DNA of 37,236 nt from Pedosphaera sp. (GCA_009695265.1 SIBE01000010.1:1-37236); one strand, 5' to 3'. Counted from the first letter of the stretch, positions 1-9,217 are shown. The notes: a model not told the origin generated them from the letters alone. Made by a program: numbers and translations.

Positions 1-2
1 CC

Positions 3-131
3 GGTGTTCATCGTGGGATGAATTTGCGCAGTTCACCCGAAACCGCCGCAGCCCTTCGGGAGATCATGGCCGCCGCCGGAGTCTCAACCGAAGTGGAACC
101 CGAAACCAACATCAGCGGCGGCACCAAGTAG
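3..131 (+). CDS. C-terminal end of a truncated CDS, unknown function
   Basis: An open frame runs from the window edge to TAG at 129-131 and encodes about 42 residues ending in NISGGTK. It includes an alanine- and glutamate-rich stretch (residues PETAAALREIMAAAG) that would suit an amphipathic helix. No family is recognisable from so short a tail. It converges on the hydrolase gene that ends at 339, leaving about 200 bases in which I see no clear terminator or gene. An ATG at 18-20 could make a separate tiny ORF, but a gene entering from outside the window is more likely. Confidence 0.4.
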   Translation, partial: GVHRGMNLRSSPETAAALREIMAAAGVSTEVEPETNISGGTK

Positions 132-338
132 CAGCATCGGAATTCACACAGCACCGGAAGTGGCATTCTTTTGCCTGCGGCGGAACAGGCCGAATTGCCT
201 GCTCTTGCACCTTTCGGGGAGGCGTCGCTGGGCACCTTGGTCCCTCCATAATGTTGGGTGCCAAGGGCAATTTGAAAAGGGCGCAAAATCGGCGGCCAAA
301 ATTCCGGCGCAATCTTGAGACCTTTATTTCTTAATAGC

Positions 339-2291
339 TCAATGCTGGATGAACCGCAGAATCGCCGCAGCCGTCGGATCATTGTCCTTCGGGACGTTGA
401 CCATTTCTGAAATATGGCTTTCACGCGGCACGAAAAGGATAACCGACGGGATGTTGGCAGCCTCTAATGCGGCGTGAAATTCTCGAGCCTGAGCCGGGAG
501 CGTGAGGTAATCCCATTGACAATAACTGACCAAGAATGGCGGCGCGCCTGTCTTGACGTGAAACAAAGGCGAAGCCTCCCGGCGGATTTGAGGGTCTTTG
601 CCAAACACCGATGGCTGGCCGTCGCCTTCGGTGAAATTATAGACCCCACTGAGCGCAATTGTGCCGCGAATGGCTTTCGAAGAAATCAGATGCTTTTCCA
701 GATGGTGAGGATCGAGTGTGAGCAGAGCGGCCAAGTGCCCACCCGCCGAATGGCCGCCCACATACAGCCGGTTCGTGTCGCCGCCATATTCCGAAATGTG
801 GCGCACTACCCAGGCAAAAGACGCTGCGACATCTTCAATTTGCGCTGGGTGGGGATATTTGGGCGCTAGCCGATAGCTAGGAACAACGGTCAAAACGCCC
901 TGTTTCGCAAAGTGGTTGCCGATGGCTGGATATTGGGAACGGTCGCCGGATTTCCAAGCGCCGCCATGGATGAAAAAGAAAACCGGAGCTGACTTCTTCT
1001 CCTTCGTCGCGTAAAGATCGAGCATGTGTTTACTCGCCTCCTCGTCAGGTCCCTCGGCATAGGTGATATTCTTGCGAACCTCGACGTTCGGTGAGATTTC
1101 GTTGGACGGCAGCCGAAGCGAATCCAACGACGGAGTCTTCAGATAGATCGGATTCGAATAAATCCAAGGCCGCTCTTCCTCATCCACCGTGAGCCATGCT
1201 TCCAAGCGGTAAGTCCCAGGCGACTTGGCTTCGAAGGTCAGATTTGTTCCAAATGTTTCCCGAACCACGGATCCGTTGTGAATCAACTTCAGCTTTGCCG
1301 CGACTGGAGTCAAAGCAACGAGCCGGGTGGTGCCAAGAAAAGGCGCCGGATCGCCCATGGTAAAGACACCGAGATTATTGATCGCGCCAAAAGTAAAACC
1401 GGTCGGATCGCAAAGCCAATCGTGGGAGACATAGACATGGCCTTCACGGAGCGATTGGCGGATCTCGGGCTCGGTCAGCTCGCGCGCCAGGATGTGCGTG
1501 GAAAGATTCCGAAAGCTCACCGCATAAGGATCGAAGGTTGTCTCTTTGAAAATCTGATTTTGATGCGCGTCATTGGCTGCGATGCCAGTGAACGGTTTTT
1601 TCTGAGTCTCCTTATCCCATTTAGAGAAGAATTCTATATGTTGCCGAGTGCCGATAGCAAAGAATTCGTCCGGATACGTTTTGAAATTCTCCACGGCTCT
1701 GCGCCACAGATCGGGATCGCTCGCGGCCGCCAGCAAGTAGGTTTGCAAGCCATGGTCTAGAACGGCATCGCTGTGGCGATTGCAAATTTCCATCCCCACA
1801 AATCCGTCGCTTAAAGCATCGTAACGCTCCTCGATGTGCGAGAGGAATCGCAAGCCGCCCTCAGTTATGGGCTGGCCCTCCGCGCCATAGTCAGGAAAAC
1901 GCAACACGCCGTCTCCATCCTCCGATCCGGCAATGAAGAGAACTCCATCGCGCAGGCCGCGCCATGTCTCCACCTTCGGACCACGGTGATCAGTCCACAT
2001 CACGACGCGGACGCCGGTCTTTTTCGCGGCGACCAAGACTTCCGGGCGCGTTCCCTTGGTGTGGCTGGAGTCCTCGGCGTGAACGTGAATCACTGCGCGA
2101 AAGTCCTCATAGACGCCGAGGTTGGCCAAGGTTTTGCGGGCTTTGGCAAATCTGAGTATCGCTTCGTGGGTCGCTTCCAAGTGCTGAGTTTCGAGGCGCT
2201 CGGCGGTTGTCCATTTAGATCCAGGCGGCTCCTGGGCGAACGTAAAAAAGCAGAGGACCGACAATCCGCTAAGGCAACTGAACAGTTTCAT
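339..2291 (-). CDS. Secreted PHP-like domain fused to alpha/beta hydrolase (esterase/lipase)
   Basis: A 650-residue protein with an N-terminal signal peptide (about residues 1-19). Residues 60-290 look like a PHP-type metallophosphoesterase domain: HxH at 69/71, TDH at 100-102, GSED around 122-125, MEIC around 167-170 and NDAH at 240-243 are the expected metal ligands. Residues 400-650 are an alpha/beta hydrolase of the carboxylesterase/lipase type, with the oxyanion motif HGGAW (442-446), nucleophile GHSAGG (Ser515), probable acid Asp594 and His626. A linker of beta-rich sequence (310-390) separates the halves. It is the last gene of the minus-strand sulfatase array, 80 nt after the preceding sulfatase. 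I infer removal of ester (acetyl or acyl) groups outside the cytoplasm; the job of the PHP half is unknown. Confidence 0.88.
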   Translation of the reverse strand: MKLFSCLSGLSVLCFFTFAQEPPGSKWTTAERLETQHLEATHEAILRFAKARKTLANLGVYEDFRAVIHVHAEDSSHTKGTRPEVLVAAKKTGVRVVMWTDHRGPKVETWRGLRDGVLFIAGSEDGDGVLRFPDYGAEGQPITEGGLRFLSHIEERYDALSDGFVGMEICNRHSDAVLDHGLQTYLLAAASDPDLWRRAVENFKTYPDEFFAIGTRQHIEFFSKWDKETQKKPFTGIAANDAHQNQIFKETTFDPYAVSFRNLSTHILARELTEPEIRQSLREGHVYVSHDWLCDPTGFTFGAINNLGVFTMGDPAPFLGTTRLVALTPVAAKLKLIHNGSVVRETFGTNLTFEAKSPGTYRLEAWLTVDEEERPWIYSNPIYLKTPSLDSLRLPSNEISPNVEVRKNITYAEGPDEEASKHMLDLYATKEKKSAPVFFFIHGGAWKSGDRSQYPAIGNHFAKQGVLTVVPSYRLAPKYPHPAQIEDVAASFAWVVRHISEYGGDTNRLYVGGHSAGGHLAALLTLDPHHLEKHLISSKAIRGTIALSGVYNFTEGDGQPSVFGKDPQIRREASPLFHVKTGAPPFLVSYCQWDYLTLPAQAREFHAALEAANIPSVILFVPRESHISEMVNVPKDNDPTAAAILRFIQH

Positions 2292-2371
2292 CGTGATGTG
2301 AGAGTAGGATTACGAGTAGGAATCACGCTGACAATCCTTAATTCAATGGCAGTGCGACGGGCGGAAGACTT

Positions 2372-4129
2372 TCACCTCCGCAGCGTGAGATTCAACTGGC
2401 GCACATCCATGACGCTCTGGCCGGGAATTTTCAGCGCGCGCATTGTGAGCAGGCCGTGGCCTTTTTCGAGGCGCATCGGCCCGAGGCCGAGCGGTCGGAA
2501 TTCCTTCATCCGTGATTCGCCGTTGGGACGGGGGATGGTGTCCTGGTTGGTGTAGAGCGGCGGGTTCCAACCGGGGGTGACTTGGCCGGTGAGCTTCGCG
2601 CCGTTGAACTCCAGTTCGATGGTCGAGTCGGCGTCGGCAATGGGGCAGGTGTAGAGAATTTCCACGTCGTAAGTGCCGCTCGTATTCACGGCGATGTCCC
2701 AGGTCATCGTGTCGTCGAGGCTCGTCCAGTTGACGAAGTAAGAACTGTTTGGCGCATTCGCGCTGCGCTTAACACCGCCGTGTGGGACGCCGTCGCGCGC
2801 GGGCAGCGGCGTGCGCGGGAACTCTTCGTAGCCGACGGGATACGGGCGGTTGTCCTTGGACTTCGGCAATACCTCAGCCCGCCAAGCAGCCACTGCATCG
2901 GCCATCTGGGTGGCCACGTCCGGTTGGTCGGTCGCGATGTCTTTGGTCTGGCCGGGATCGGCAAGCATGTCAAAGAGAGCGCCGCGCTGGTCGAGACGGT
3001 ATTGCTGCGACCGCGCGCTGACGCTGCCGTTCTGGTGGGAGAAGATAATCCGCTGCTCCCAACCAGCCTCCCGACCGCGCAGCAACAGCGGCGAAAAATT
3101 CCGCCCGTCGAGCGCTTTGTCGCCCACGCGCTTCACGCCGGTCATCGCGGTGAGCGTCGGCAGCAGGTCAATCGCTCCGGTGATTTCCTTCACGACGGTG
3201 CCCGGCTGAATGCCTCCGCCCGGCCAGCGGATGAAGAACACCGAGCGCACGCCGCCTTCGTCCACGGAGCCTTTGGTGCCCTTCATACCGCCATTCCACC
3301 GGTGCCCATTTGGCCCGTTGTCGGAGAAGTAAATCACGATGGTATTGTCGGCGAGGTTCAGTTCCTTGAGCCGCCCGAGCACGCGGCCCACGTTGGTGTC
3401 GAGATTCTCCATCATGGCGAGCGCGCATCGCGTCTGGTCGATGCTCTCCTGTTTGCTGTCTGTGCCACGTAACGCGAGTGGCTGATTACGGAAGCGTTGC
3501 CAGTATTCCTGCGGCACCGCCCACGGCGAATGGGGCGTGTTGAATGGCACATAGCAGAGAAAGGGCTTGGTGCGATTCTTCTCGATGAACTCGATGGCGT
3601 GCGTGGTCAGATCGTCCGCGATATAACCCTTTCCACGCACAGGCTGGCCGTTGTGATCGAGAGGCGGATCAAAGTATTCACCCCAGTGGCCGGAGGTGAA
3701 CCCGTAGTATTCGTCGAACCCGCGTGCGTTCGGGTGATACGGCCACTGGCTGCCGTTGTGCCATTTGCCAAACGCACCCGTCGCATAGCCCGCCGCCTTG
3801 AACGCATCTGCGAAGGTCTTCTCGTCCGTATTCATCCGCTCTTGTCCGGTCGAGACGCCGCGCACGCCGGTGCGCGAGTGATATCGCCCGGTCAGAAACT
3901 CCGCCCGCGTCGGCGAGCAGACGGAGCAGACATAGAAGCGATCCAACGACGCCCCGCCGCGAGCGATGGAATCAATGTTCGGTGTGCGAACCTGGGTGTT
4001 GCCGCTGAAGCTGTAGTCACCCCAGCCCGAATCATCCGCGAGAAAGATGACGACGTTGGGTTTGCTCGCGGCCAAGACCTGGCCGGCCACACCGCACAGG
4101 ATGGCGATTGCGCACAGAATTCTTTTCAT
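2372..4129 (-). CDS. Secreted arylsulfatase (S1 family) with C-terminal carbohydrate-binding-like domain
   Basis: A 585-residue type I sulfatase with a signal peptide (residues 1-20, ending VLA-A). The metal-binding DD pair lies at 32-33 and the formylglycine motif CSPTR at 71-75, followed by the usual AEFLTGR. KGTKGSVDEGGVR is the conserved region before the second metal site. After the catalytic domain, from about residue 455, a beta-rich module (SSYFVNWTSLDDTMTWDIAV and onward) resembles the CBM-like domains often appended to PVC sulfatases. Its ATG overlaps the stop of the upstream sulfatase in an ATGA, so the two should be translationally coupled. Substrate cannot be assigned. Cys71 needs conversion to formylglycine by a maturation enzyme that is not encoded in the window. 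Confidence 0.93.
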   Translation of the reverse strand: MKRILCAIAILCGVAGQVLAASKPNVVIFLADDSGWGDYSFSGNTQVRTPNIDSIARGGASLDRFYVCSVCSPTRAEFLTGRYHSRTGVRGVSTGQERMNTDEKTFADAFKAAGYATGAFGKWHNGSQWPYHPNARGFDEYYGFTSGHWGEYFDPPLDHNGQPVRGKGYIADDLTTHAIEFIEKNRTKPFLCYVPFNTPHSPWAVPQEYWQRFRNQPLALRGTDSKQESIDQTRCALAMMENLDTNVGRVLGRLKELNLADNTIVIYFSDNGPNGHRWNGGMKGTKGSVDEGGVRSVFFIRWPGGGIQPGTVVKEITGAIDLLPTLTAMTGVKRVGDKALDGRNFSPLLLRGREAGWEQRIIFSHQNGSVSARSQQYRLDQRGALFDMLADPGQTKDIATDQPDVATQMADAVAAWRAEVLPKSKDNRPYPVGYEEFPRTPLPARDGVPHGGVKRSANAPNSSYFVNWTSLDDTMTWDIAVNTSGTYDVEILYTCPIADADSTIELEFNGAKLTGQVTPGWNPPLYTNQDTIPRPNGESRMKEFRPLGLGPMRLEKGHGLLTMRALKIPGQSVMDVRQLNLTLRR

Positions 4130-6309
4130 GGCTGGGTAAGTTCAACAATGACAGATTCAATTCTTCCACTGAATTTGTTGGGCGTCGAGTACGGCCCGAC
4201 CGCACCGCCTTGGTCGGAGCCAATGTCCAGGCCGTCAGCAGGCATCGCGACAATGAGGCCGCGCCCCGCCGCGCTCACTGCGGGCTGGCCGTCGAGTTTG
4301 AGCGTGATCGCCCCAGCGGCGTCGAACCGCGCGATGGCGGTGTGCGCACCGGTGATAACGCCGGGCGTGCTCGCGGTCGCTCCACCCGCGCGGCTGCGGA
4401 CGATGAAATGCAGTTTACCGCCCGCGAGATACAGCGCGTAGCCGTGCGTGCTGCCGCCTTGTGCGACGAGAACGCCATCCTTCGCCACGCCCACGTCGAA
4501 CTTCGCGGTGATGGTGAAAGCACGTCCGGCGATGGCGGGAGCCTCGGCACGATCGAGATGATCACCCTCTTTCAACGTAAAGCGGCGTTCCTGGCTCAAG
4601 CCCGGGCTGTTCGTTCCGCCTTTTCCGCGCCAGGCACCGAGGGGCAACACGTCGGCGCGCGCGGCCCACGCATCCCACGTTGCGGCCATGGCTTTCACGC
4701 GATCAGTTTCGATGGAGGCAAGGTCGCGGAGTTCGCTGCGATCGGCGGTCAGGTCGTAGAGTTCCCAAGGCTTGCTTTCTTTCGTGACGAGCTTCCATTG
4801 GCCATCGCGAATCGCACGATTGCCTTCGTGTTCCCAGACCAACGGCTTTGCGCGCACGAGCGTTTGACCCGCGAAAACCGGACGCAGGCTCGCGCCTTCG
4901 AGCGGTTTGATTTTCTCGCCGCGATATTCGCCGGGATAGCTCGCGCCCGCGACATCAAGGCACGTCGCCATGATGTCAACGAGCTGGCCGGGTTGGGATT
5001 CGAGTCGGCCACGGCGCGACGCCGCGACTCCCGCGGGCCAGTGAGCGACGAGCGGCGTGCTGATGCCGCCTTCGTGCGTCCAGTGTTTGTATTCGCGGAA
5101 CGGAGTGTTGCTCACCTGCGCCCAGCTCCGTCCGTAGGCGATGTAAGTGTCCGGCCCGCCTGGCATCACGCCGTAGCCCGAGCGCACCGGCCAGCCGTCC
5201 CGTGTTTGCTTCGGCGTGCTGCCTTGCTGACGATCATCCATGTGCATCGGCGGAAGCCCTGGCCGCTCTGCGCGCGGGCTGAAGTTCGTTCCGCGCCCGT
5301 TCAGTTCCGCGCAACCGCCGTTGTCCTGGAGATAAAGAATCAGCGTGTTCTCGAACTGCCCCTGAGCCTTCAGCTCCGCGACGATGCGCCCGATGCCCTG
5401 GTCCATGCAGTCCAGTTGGGCGGCGTACACTTCCATGCAGCGGCTCTCGAATGCCTTGTTCCTCACATCGTCCCACTTCTCAGACAGCGGCTGCGCGCCC
5501 CACCTATCGTCGAGCAATCCGATCTGTTTCAACTTGGCCCGCCGCGCGGCGCGTATCGGTTCGTAGCCGCCGTCGTATCGCCCTTTGTACTTCGCGATGT
5601 CGGACCCCTTCGCGTGCAACGGCCAATGCGCGGCGGTGAACGCGGTGTAGAGGAAGAACGGTTGCACCTGGTGATCGCGCCCGTGTTCGCGTATGAATCT
5701 CACGGCGTGGTCAGCGATGGCGTCGGTGTAATAAAACTCCCCCGGCTCATACTCAGGATCGTTCGCGACCGTAACGAGCTTGTTGTCGCGCACCAGAGAA
5801 CTCGGATCAAAATAGCTGCCCGCGCCATGAATCGTGCCGTAGAAGCGATCGAAGCCGCGATGCAACGGCCAGTTGCGGTTGTCCTCCAGCGCCTTGTCGG
5901 ACTGCCCGGGCGTGACGTGCCACTTGCCCACGGCGTAGCTGCGATAGCCGGCCGGCTTCAAGGCCTCCGCGATGGTCAGGCAACTGCGATTGAGCGTGCC
6001 CCGATAGCCCTCGTGCCCGTGATCCTCCATCATGTGCCCCACGCCGGCTTGGTGCGGATGCAACCCGGTGAGCAACGACGCGCGAGTGGGACAGCATCGC
6101 GCCGTGTTGTAGAACTGCGTAAAGCGCACTCCGCTTTTCGCCAGCGCATCCAAGTTCGGAGTGGCGATCTCACCGCCGTAGCAGCCGATGTCCGAGAACC
6201 CTATGTCATCGCCGAGGATGACGATGATGTTGGGTCGGGGGGCATTCTCCGCAGCGAGGGACACGCCACAAAACGCAGAGATCAACACGAGTGTAAGAAG
6301 ACGTTTCAT
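4126..6309 (-). CDS. Secreted arylsulfatase (S1 family) with C-terminal LamG/concanavalin-like domain
   Basis: A 727-residue sulfatase with a signal peptide (residues 1-20). The first metal site is GDD at 33-35 and the formylglycine motif is CCPTR with Cys72 as the modified residue, followed by ASLLTG. The WEHEGNRAIRDGQWKLV stretch is typical of the arylsulfatase A-like C-terminal subdomain. From about residue 580 a separate beta-sandwich domain follows (AFTITAKFDV, VLVAQGG, GYALYL, KLHFIVRS), matching LamG/concanavalin A-like modules, and it ends in KFSGRIESVIVEL. The same ending is found in the gene remnant at 10561-10689. It lies 66 nt after the preceding sulfatase and overlaps the next by 4 nt. 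I see no Shine-Dalgarno sequence at this start. Confidence 0.94.
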   Translation of the reverse strand: MKRLLTLVLISAFCGVSLAAENAPRPNIIVILGDDIGFSDIGCYGGEIATPNLDALAKSGVRFTQFYNTARCCPTRASLLTGLHPHQAGVGHMMEDHGHEGYRGTLNRSCLTIAEALKPAGYRSYAVGKWHVTPGQSDKALEDNRNWPLHRGFDRFYGTIHGAGSYFDPSSLVRDNKLVTVANDPEYEPGEFYYTDAIADHAVRFIREHGRDHQVQPFFLYTAFTAAHWPLHAKGSDIAKYKGRYDGGYEPIRAARRAKLKQIGLLDDRWGAQPLSEKWDDVRNKAFESRCMEVYAAQLDCMDQGIGRIVAELKAQGQFENTLILYLQDNGGCAELNGRGTNFSPRAERPGLPPMHMDDRQQGSTPKQTRDGWPVRSGYGVMPGGPDTYIAYGRSWAQVSNTPFREYKHWTHEGGISTPLVAHWPAGVAASRRGRLESQPGQLVDIMATCLDVAGASYPGEYRGEKIKPLEGASLRPVFAGQTLVRAKPLVWEHEGNRAIRDGQWKLVTKESKPWELYDLTADRSELRDLASIETDRVKAMAATWDAWAARADVLPLGAWRGKGGTNSPGLSQERRFTLKEGDHLDRAEAPAIAGRAFTITAKFDVGVAKDGVLVAQGGSTHGYALYLAGGKLHFIVRSRAGGATASTPGVITGAHTAIARFDAAGAITLKLDGQPAVSAAGRGLIVAMPADGLDIGSDQGGAVGPYSTPNKFSGRIESVIVELTQP

Positions 6310-6375
6310 ATTACATGACCGTGAAACTGTAAATCAGGGCTGAGTTGAGGTTCGAGATTGTCATGGTTCGCTTGG

Positions 6376-7821
6376 TCACTTCGCTTCTTGGCTTGCGTTC
6401 ACGGTGGACATTTTCGCGCCGACATCTTTGCGCCACTCGAGGAGTTTCGCTTGCATGGCTTTGGAACGCGACGGCTCCTTCTCCGCCAGGTTCGTCCGCT
6501 CGCTCAGATCGTTGGCGAGGTGATACAATTCCAGAGCGCCTGTCTCGTATCGCTCGATCAGTTTCCAGTCGCCATCCCGCATCGCGCCGCCAGGGAAGCC
6601 TCCTTGATTTCCGTAGTGCGGGTAATGCCAGAAAATCGGTCCTCGCGGCGGTTGCGGATCGCCGCGCAAAGTAGGGAGCAGACTCACGCTGTCCTGCGCC
6701 GACTTCACGGGAGGCAAGCCGCAGGCCTCCATGACGGTGCTGAAGATGTCCGGGGTGCTGATGACACGGTCGCTGATCGCGCCCCGCTTCACCTTGCCAG
6801 GCCAGCGCACGATGAAGGGCTCGCGCACCCCGCCTTCGTAGAGCCAGCCCTTGCCAGCGCGCAAGGGCTCATTGCTCGTGGGCCAGCCTTCGCTCGTGCT
6901 CAAGCCGCCGTTGTCGCTGGTAAAAATGACCAGCGTCTTTTCCGCCAGACCTAGCGCGTCGAGCTTGGCCAGCACGGCGCCGATCGAGCCGTCCATTGTT
7001 TCCACCATCGCCCCATACACAGGGAAATTCTGAGTGAGTCGCACTTTGCGCTCGCCTTCCCTACCCCATGCATCGGCATCAATTTCCTTCGCGCGCTCCT
7101 CGTACTTCTTCGCCAGCTCTGGCTTGCCCATCAGCGGTGTGTGAACGTCGTAGAGCCAGTAGCTCACGAAGAAGGGACGGTCCTTGTTCGCCTCGATGAA
7201 CTTCCCGCACTCTGCCGCCAACCGGTCGGCGATGTGCTCGCCGTCCGGGCCGTCAGACAACTTTGGGTTTCCGTAGGGCGAGAAATACTTTTTTCCGCCG
7301 TAAGGTCCACCGCGATCCAACCCTCCCATGTTCACGTCGAATCCCTGGTTCTCGGGAAGGAAGTTCGGTCCGCCGAGATGCCATTTCCCCGCGTGCATCG
7401 TCGCGTAGCCAGCGGCCTTCAGTGCCTCCGCCAAGGTTGTCTCCTCGAGCGCGAGCTGCTCTGAATAGGGCGCAGGCAACATCTTCGTCGGGCGCTTCCA
7501 TTTGTCTGGCTGGGCTGCGCCGATGTAATCCGTCACGCCTGTCCGTTGCGGCCAGCGGCCAGTGAGTAGCGACGCCCGCGTGGGCGAGCACACCGGACAG
7601 GCCGCATACGCCTGGGTGAACTTCATCCCGTCCTTGGCCATGCGGTCTAGGTTTGGCGTGTCGTAGAACGTGCTGCCATAGCAGCCGAGGTCGCGCTGCC
7701 CGAGGTCGTCGGCGAGGAACACGATGACGTTCGGTCGGTCGGCCGCGGACAAGTTGGGTGCGGTCGCTGCGATAAGAACACAGGCGAGGATTAAGATTTG
7801 TTGGATGTAGCGTGGAATCAT
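6376..7821 (-). CDS. Secreted arylsulfatase (S1 family)
   Basis: A 481-residue sulfatase with a signal peptide (about residues 1-27). ADDL (37-40) supplies the first metal ligands and CSPTR with Cys78 is the formylglycine site, followed by ASLLTGRWPQRTGV. The FTSDNGG motif and GKGWLYEGGVREPFIVRWPG are textbook for the family. Length and architecture are those of a single-domain iduronate-2-sulfatase/arylsulfatase A-like enzyme with no accessory module. The start is supported by an AAAGG sequence 7 nt before the ATG; it lies inside the end of the small upstream ORF. It probably hydrolyses a sulfate ester on a sugar or aryl substrate in the periplasm; the specificity is not readable from sequence alone. 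Confidence 0.94.
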   Translation of the reverse strand: MIPRYIQQILILACVLIAATAPNLSAADRPNVIVFLADDLGQRDLGCYGSTFYDTPNLDRMAKDGMKFTQAYAACPVCSPTRASLLTGRWPQRTGVTDYIGAAQPDKWKRPTKMLPAPYSEQLALEETTLAEALKAAGYATMHAGKWHLGGPNFLPENQGFDVNMGGLDRGGPYGGKKYFSPYGNPKLSDGPDGEHIADRLAAECGKFIEANKDRPFFVSYWLYDVHTPLMGKPELAKKYEERAKEIDADAWGREGERKVRLTQNFPVYGAMVETMDGSIGAVLAKLDALGLAEKTLVIFTSDNGGLSTSEGWPTSNEPLRAGKGWLYEGGVREPFIVRWPGKVKRGAISDRVISTPDIFSTVMEACGLPPVKSAQDSVSLLPTLRGDPQPPRGPIFWHYPHYGNQGGFPGGAMRDGDWKLIERYETGALELYHLANDLSERTNLAEKEPSRSKAMQAKLLEWRKDVGAKMSTVNASQEAK

Positions 7822-7825
7822 TATT

Positions 7826-8026
7826 CTACCTTTGTTTTTGAATTCTGGAATTTAGAAATCTTTCTGGACTCGCCCATTTGCGGTCGAGTTCGAGTCCTTC
7901 CCACACTTTGCCATCGTGGCCGATGTTGGGTCGCGTCACTCGCTTCGACCGACGGTTTGTCGTCGTGTGGCGGGATGTGACCACAGCGCCGGATTCGACG
8001 GTCGGAGCGAGGCAGTTCAGTTTCAT
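7826..8026 (-). CDS. Small hypothetical ORF coupled to the P450 gene
   Basis: A 66-residue ORF whose ATG overlaps the P450 stop as ATGA (8026-8023) and whose TAG (7828-7826) ends 4 nt before the next sulfatase start. The product is basic and polar, starts MKLNCLAPTVESGAVVTSRH, and has one cysteine, no signal peptide and no recognisable domain. It is not a ferredoxin: there is no CX4CX2C or CX2CX2C pattern. The tail coding (NSRIQKQR) is AT-rich and looks like filler. The tight coupling argues for a real gene or the remains of one between P450 and sulfatase; the composition argues against it. Confidence 0.35.
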   Translation of the reverse strand: MKLNCLAPTVESGAVVTSRHTTTNRRSKRVTRPNIGHDGKVWEGLELDRKWASPERFLNSRIQKQR

Positions 8027-9213
8027 AGCGTCATGGAATCGCCGCCGTCATCGCAGCCATGAGCTTGCGGGCGTCGCGGTGTCAGTTTCACGGTCAGCGA
8101 CTCGTAGCCGTTGGAGCGTTGGTAGCGGGCCTCGTTTTCGATGTGCTCCTTCGCATCGAGCACGGTGATACGCCCGACGTGCGCGGTGAGGGCCTGCAAC
8201 AGGCTGCGCACGATCAATCGCGCATGTGGCGCGCCGAGGCAGAGGTGTGTTCCGAACCCGAAGGAAATGTGCGGGTTGGGCTTGCGATCGAGGCGCACCT
8301 CCTCCGGCGCCTCGAACACTGCGTCATCGAAATTCGCCGAGGCCCAGCCCAGCGACACGCGTCCGTTTGCCGGGACAGTGACTCCGTGGACATCGGTCTC
8401 CACCGGGCACACGCGCCCGATGTGCGTCAACGGCATAAAAACGCGGAAGAATTCCTCGCCCGCGTGAACGATGCGCTTTGGATCCTCCCGCAGAGATTCG
8501 AGGGCGGCGGGGTTCCGGCCGAGGTACGCGATGATGGAAGAAATGCTGTGGATGATCGTGTCGCGTCCTCCGGCGAAGGTGAGATTTCCAAAGCCCATCA
8601 TCTCCTCGCGTGTTAGCGTCCGTCCGCGAAAGCTGGCCTTCGTCAGCGCGCTGAAAAAATCCTCGCCCGGATTCGCCTCGGCGCGGTCGAACTGCGCGCT
8701 CAGATAAGCTTCGAGCGACGTGCCTTTCTTGAAAGCGCCGCCCGTGACCTTGAAGACGTGCATGCCCCAGCCGATCCACGTGTCCGCCTCCGACTCGGGC
8801 ACATTCAGCAGGTAGGCGAGCGCACGCGACTGCACCGGCAGCGCAAACTCATTCACGATCTCGACGGATTCCCGGCCGAGCGCTTCGAAAATTCTTCCCG
8901 AGATCAACGCCTCGACCTTCGCGATCACGTTGGGTTGCTTGGCGCGTTGAAAGAACGGCTCGACGATGGCGCGATACTCCGTGTGCTCCGGCGGATTGGT
9001 CTCGATGGGCAATTGCCGCATCGTTCGAACCTCCTCCTCCGAAGGGATCGGCACGCGAAACGGCGCATCCGAGCTGAACGTCTTCCAATCCTTGGCCGCT
9101 TTGCGCACGTCTTCGTGGCGCAGAATCATCGGCACCATTTCGCCCTGAAATGGGCACTTCAGGCCGCCGTCTTTGTTTCGGGCCTCGCGAAAGGGATCGG
9201 GAATATTTTCCAT
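8023..9213 (-). CDS. Cytochrome P450
   Basis: A 396-residue soluble bacterial P450. The heme-binding loop FGFGTHLCLG (318-327) has Cys325 as thiolate ligand. The K-helix ExxR is E254-R257. The I-helix oxygen-activation motif reads AGGRDT (214-219), close to the usual AGxDT with the acid-alcohol pair Asp218-Thr219. PPEHTEYR (74-81) is the conserved C-helix region. The open frame continues upstream for about 160 codons, but that part is antisense-frame coding of the sulfatase. The chosen ATG at 9213 lies 4 nt after the sulfatase stop and gives a normal length. No ferredoxin or reductase gene is nearby, so electrons must come from elsewhere. In a sulfatase cluster it may O-demethylate or hydroxylate the substrate, which is inference. 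Confidence 0.94.
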   Translation of the reverse strand: MENIPDPFREARNKDGGLKCPFQGEMVPMILRHEDVRKAAKDWKTFSSDAPFRVPIPSEEEVRTMRQLPIETNPPEHTEYRAIVEPFFQRAKQPNVIAKVEALISGRIFEALGRESVEIVNEFALPVQSRALAYLLNVPESEADTWIGWGMHVFKVTGGAFKKGTSLEAYLSAQFDRAEANPGEDFFSALTKASFRGRTLTREEMMGFGNLTFAGGRDTIIHSISSIIAYLGRNPAALESLREDPKRIVHAGEEFFRVFMPLTHIGRVCPVETDVHGVTVPANGRVSLGWASANFDDAVFEAPEEVRLDRKPNPHISFGFGTHLCLGAPHARLIVRSLLQALTAHVGRITVLDAKEHIENEARYQRSNGYESLTVKLTPRRPQAHGCDDGGDSMTL

Positions 9214-9217
9214 AAGA

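Noticed and set aside
132-338. Possible stem-loop between gggcacctt and gggtgccaag around 217-266
   Set aside because: The two segments are not complementary over more than a few bases, and there is no T tract.
8-424. Minus-strand 138-codon frame at the left edge
   Set aside because: It overlaps the 3' end of the hydrolase and the plus-strand tail at 3-131, and shows no protein-like features.
4108-6318. Plus-strand open frame of 736 codons
   Set aside because: It is exactly antisense to the sulfatase at 4126-6309, has no family motifs and is an Arg/Ala/Val-rich product of GC-rich complementary codons.
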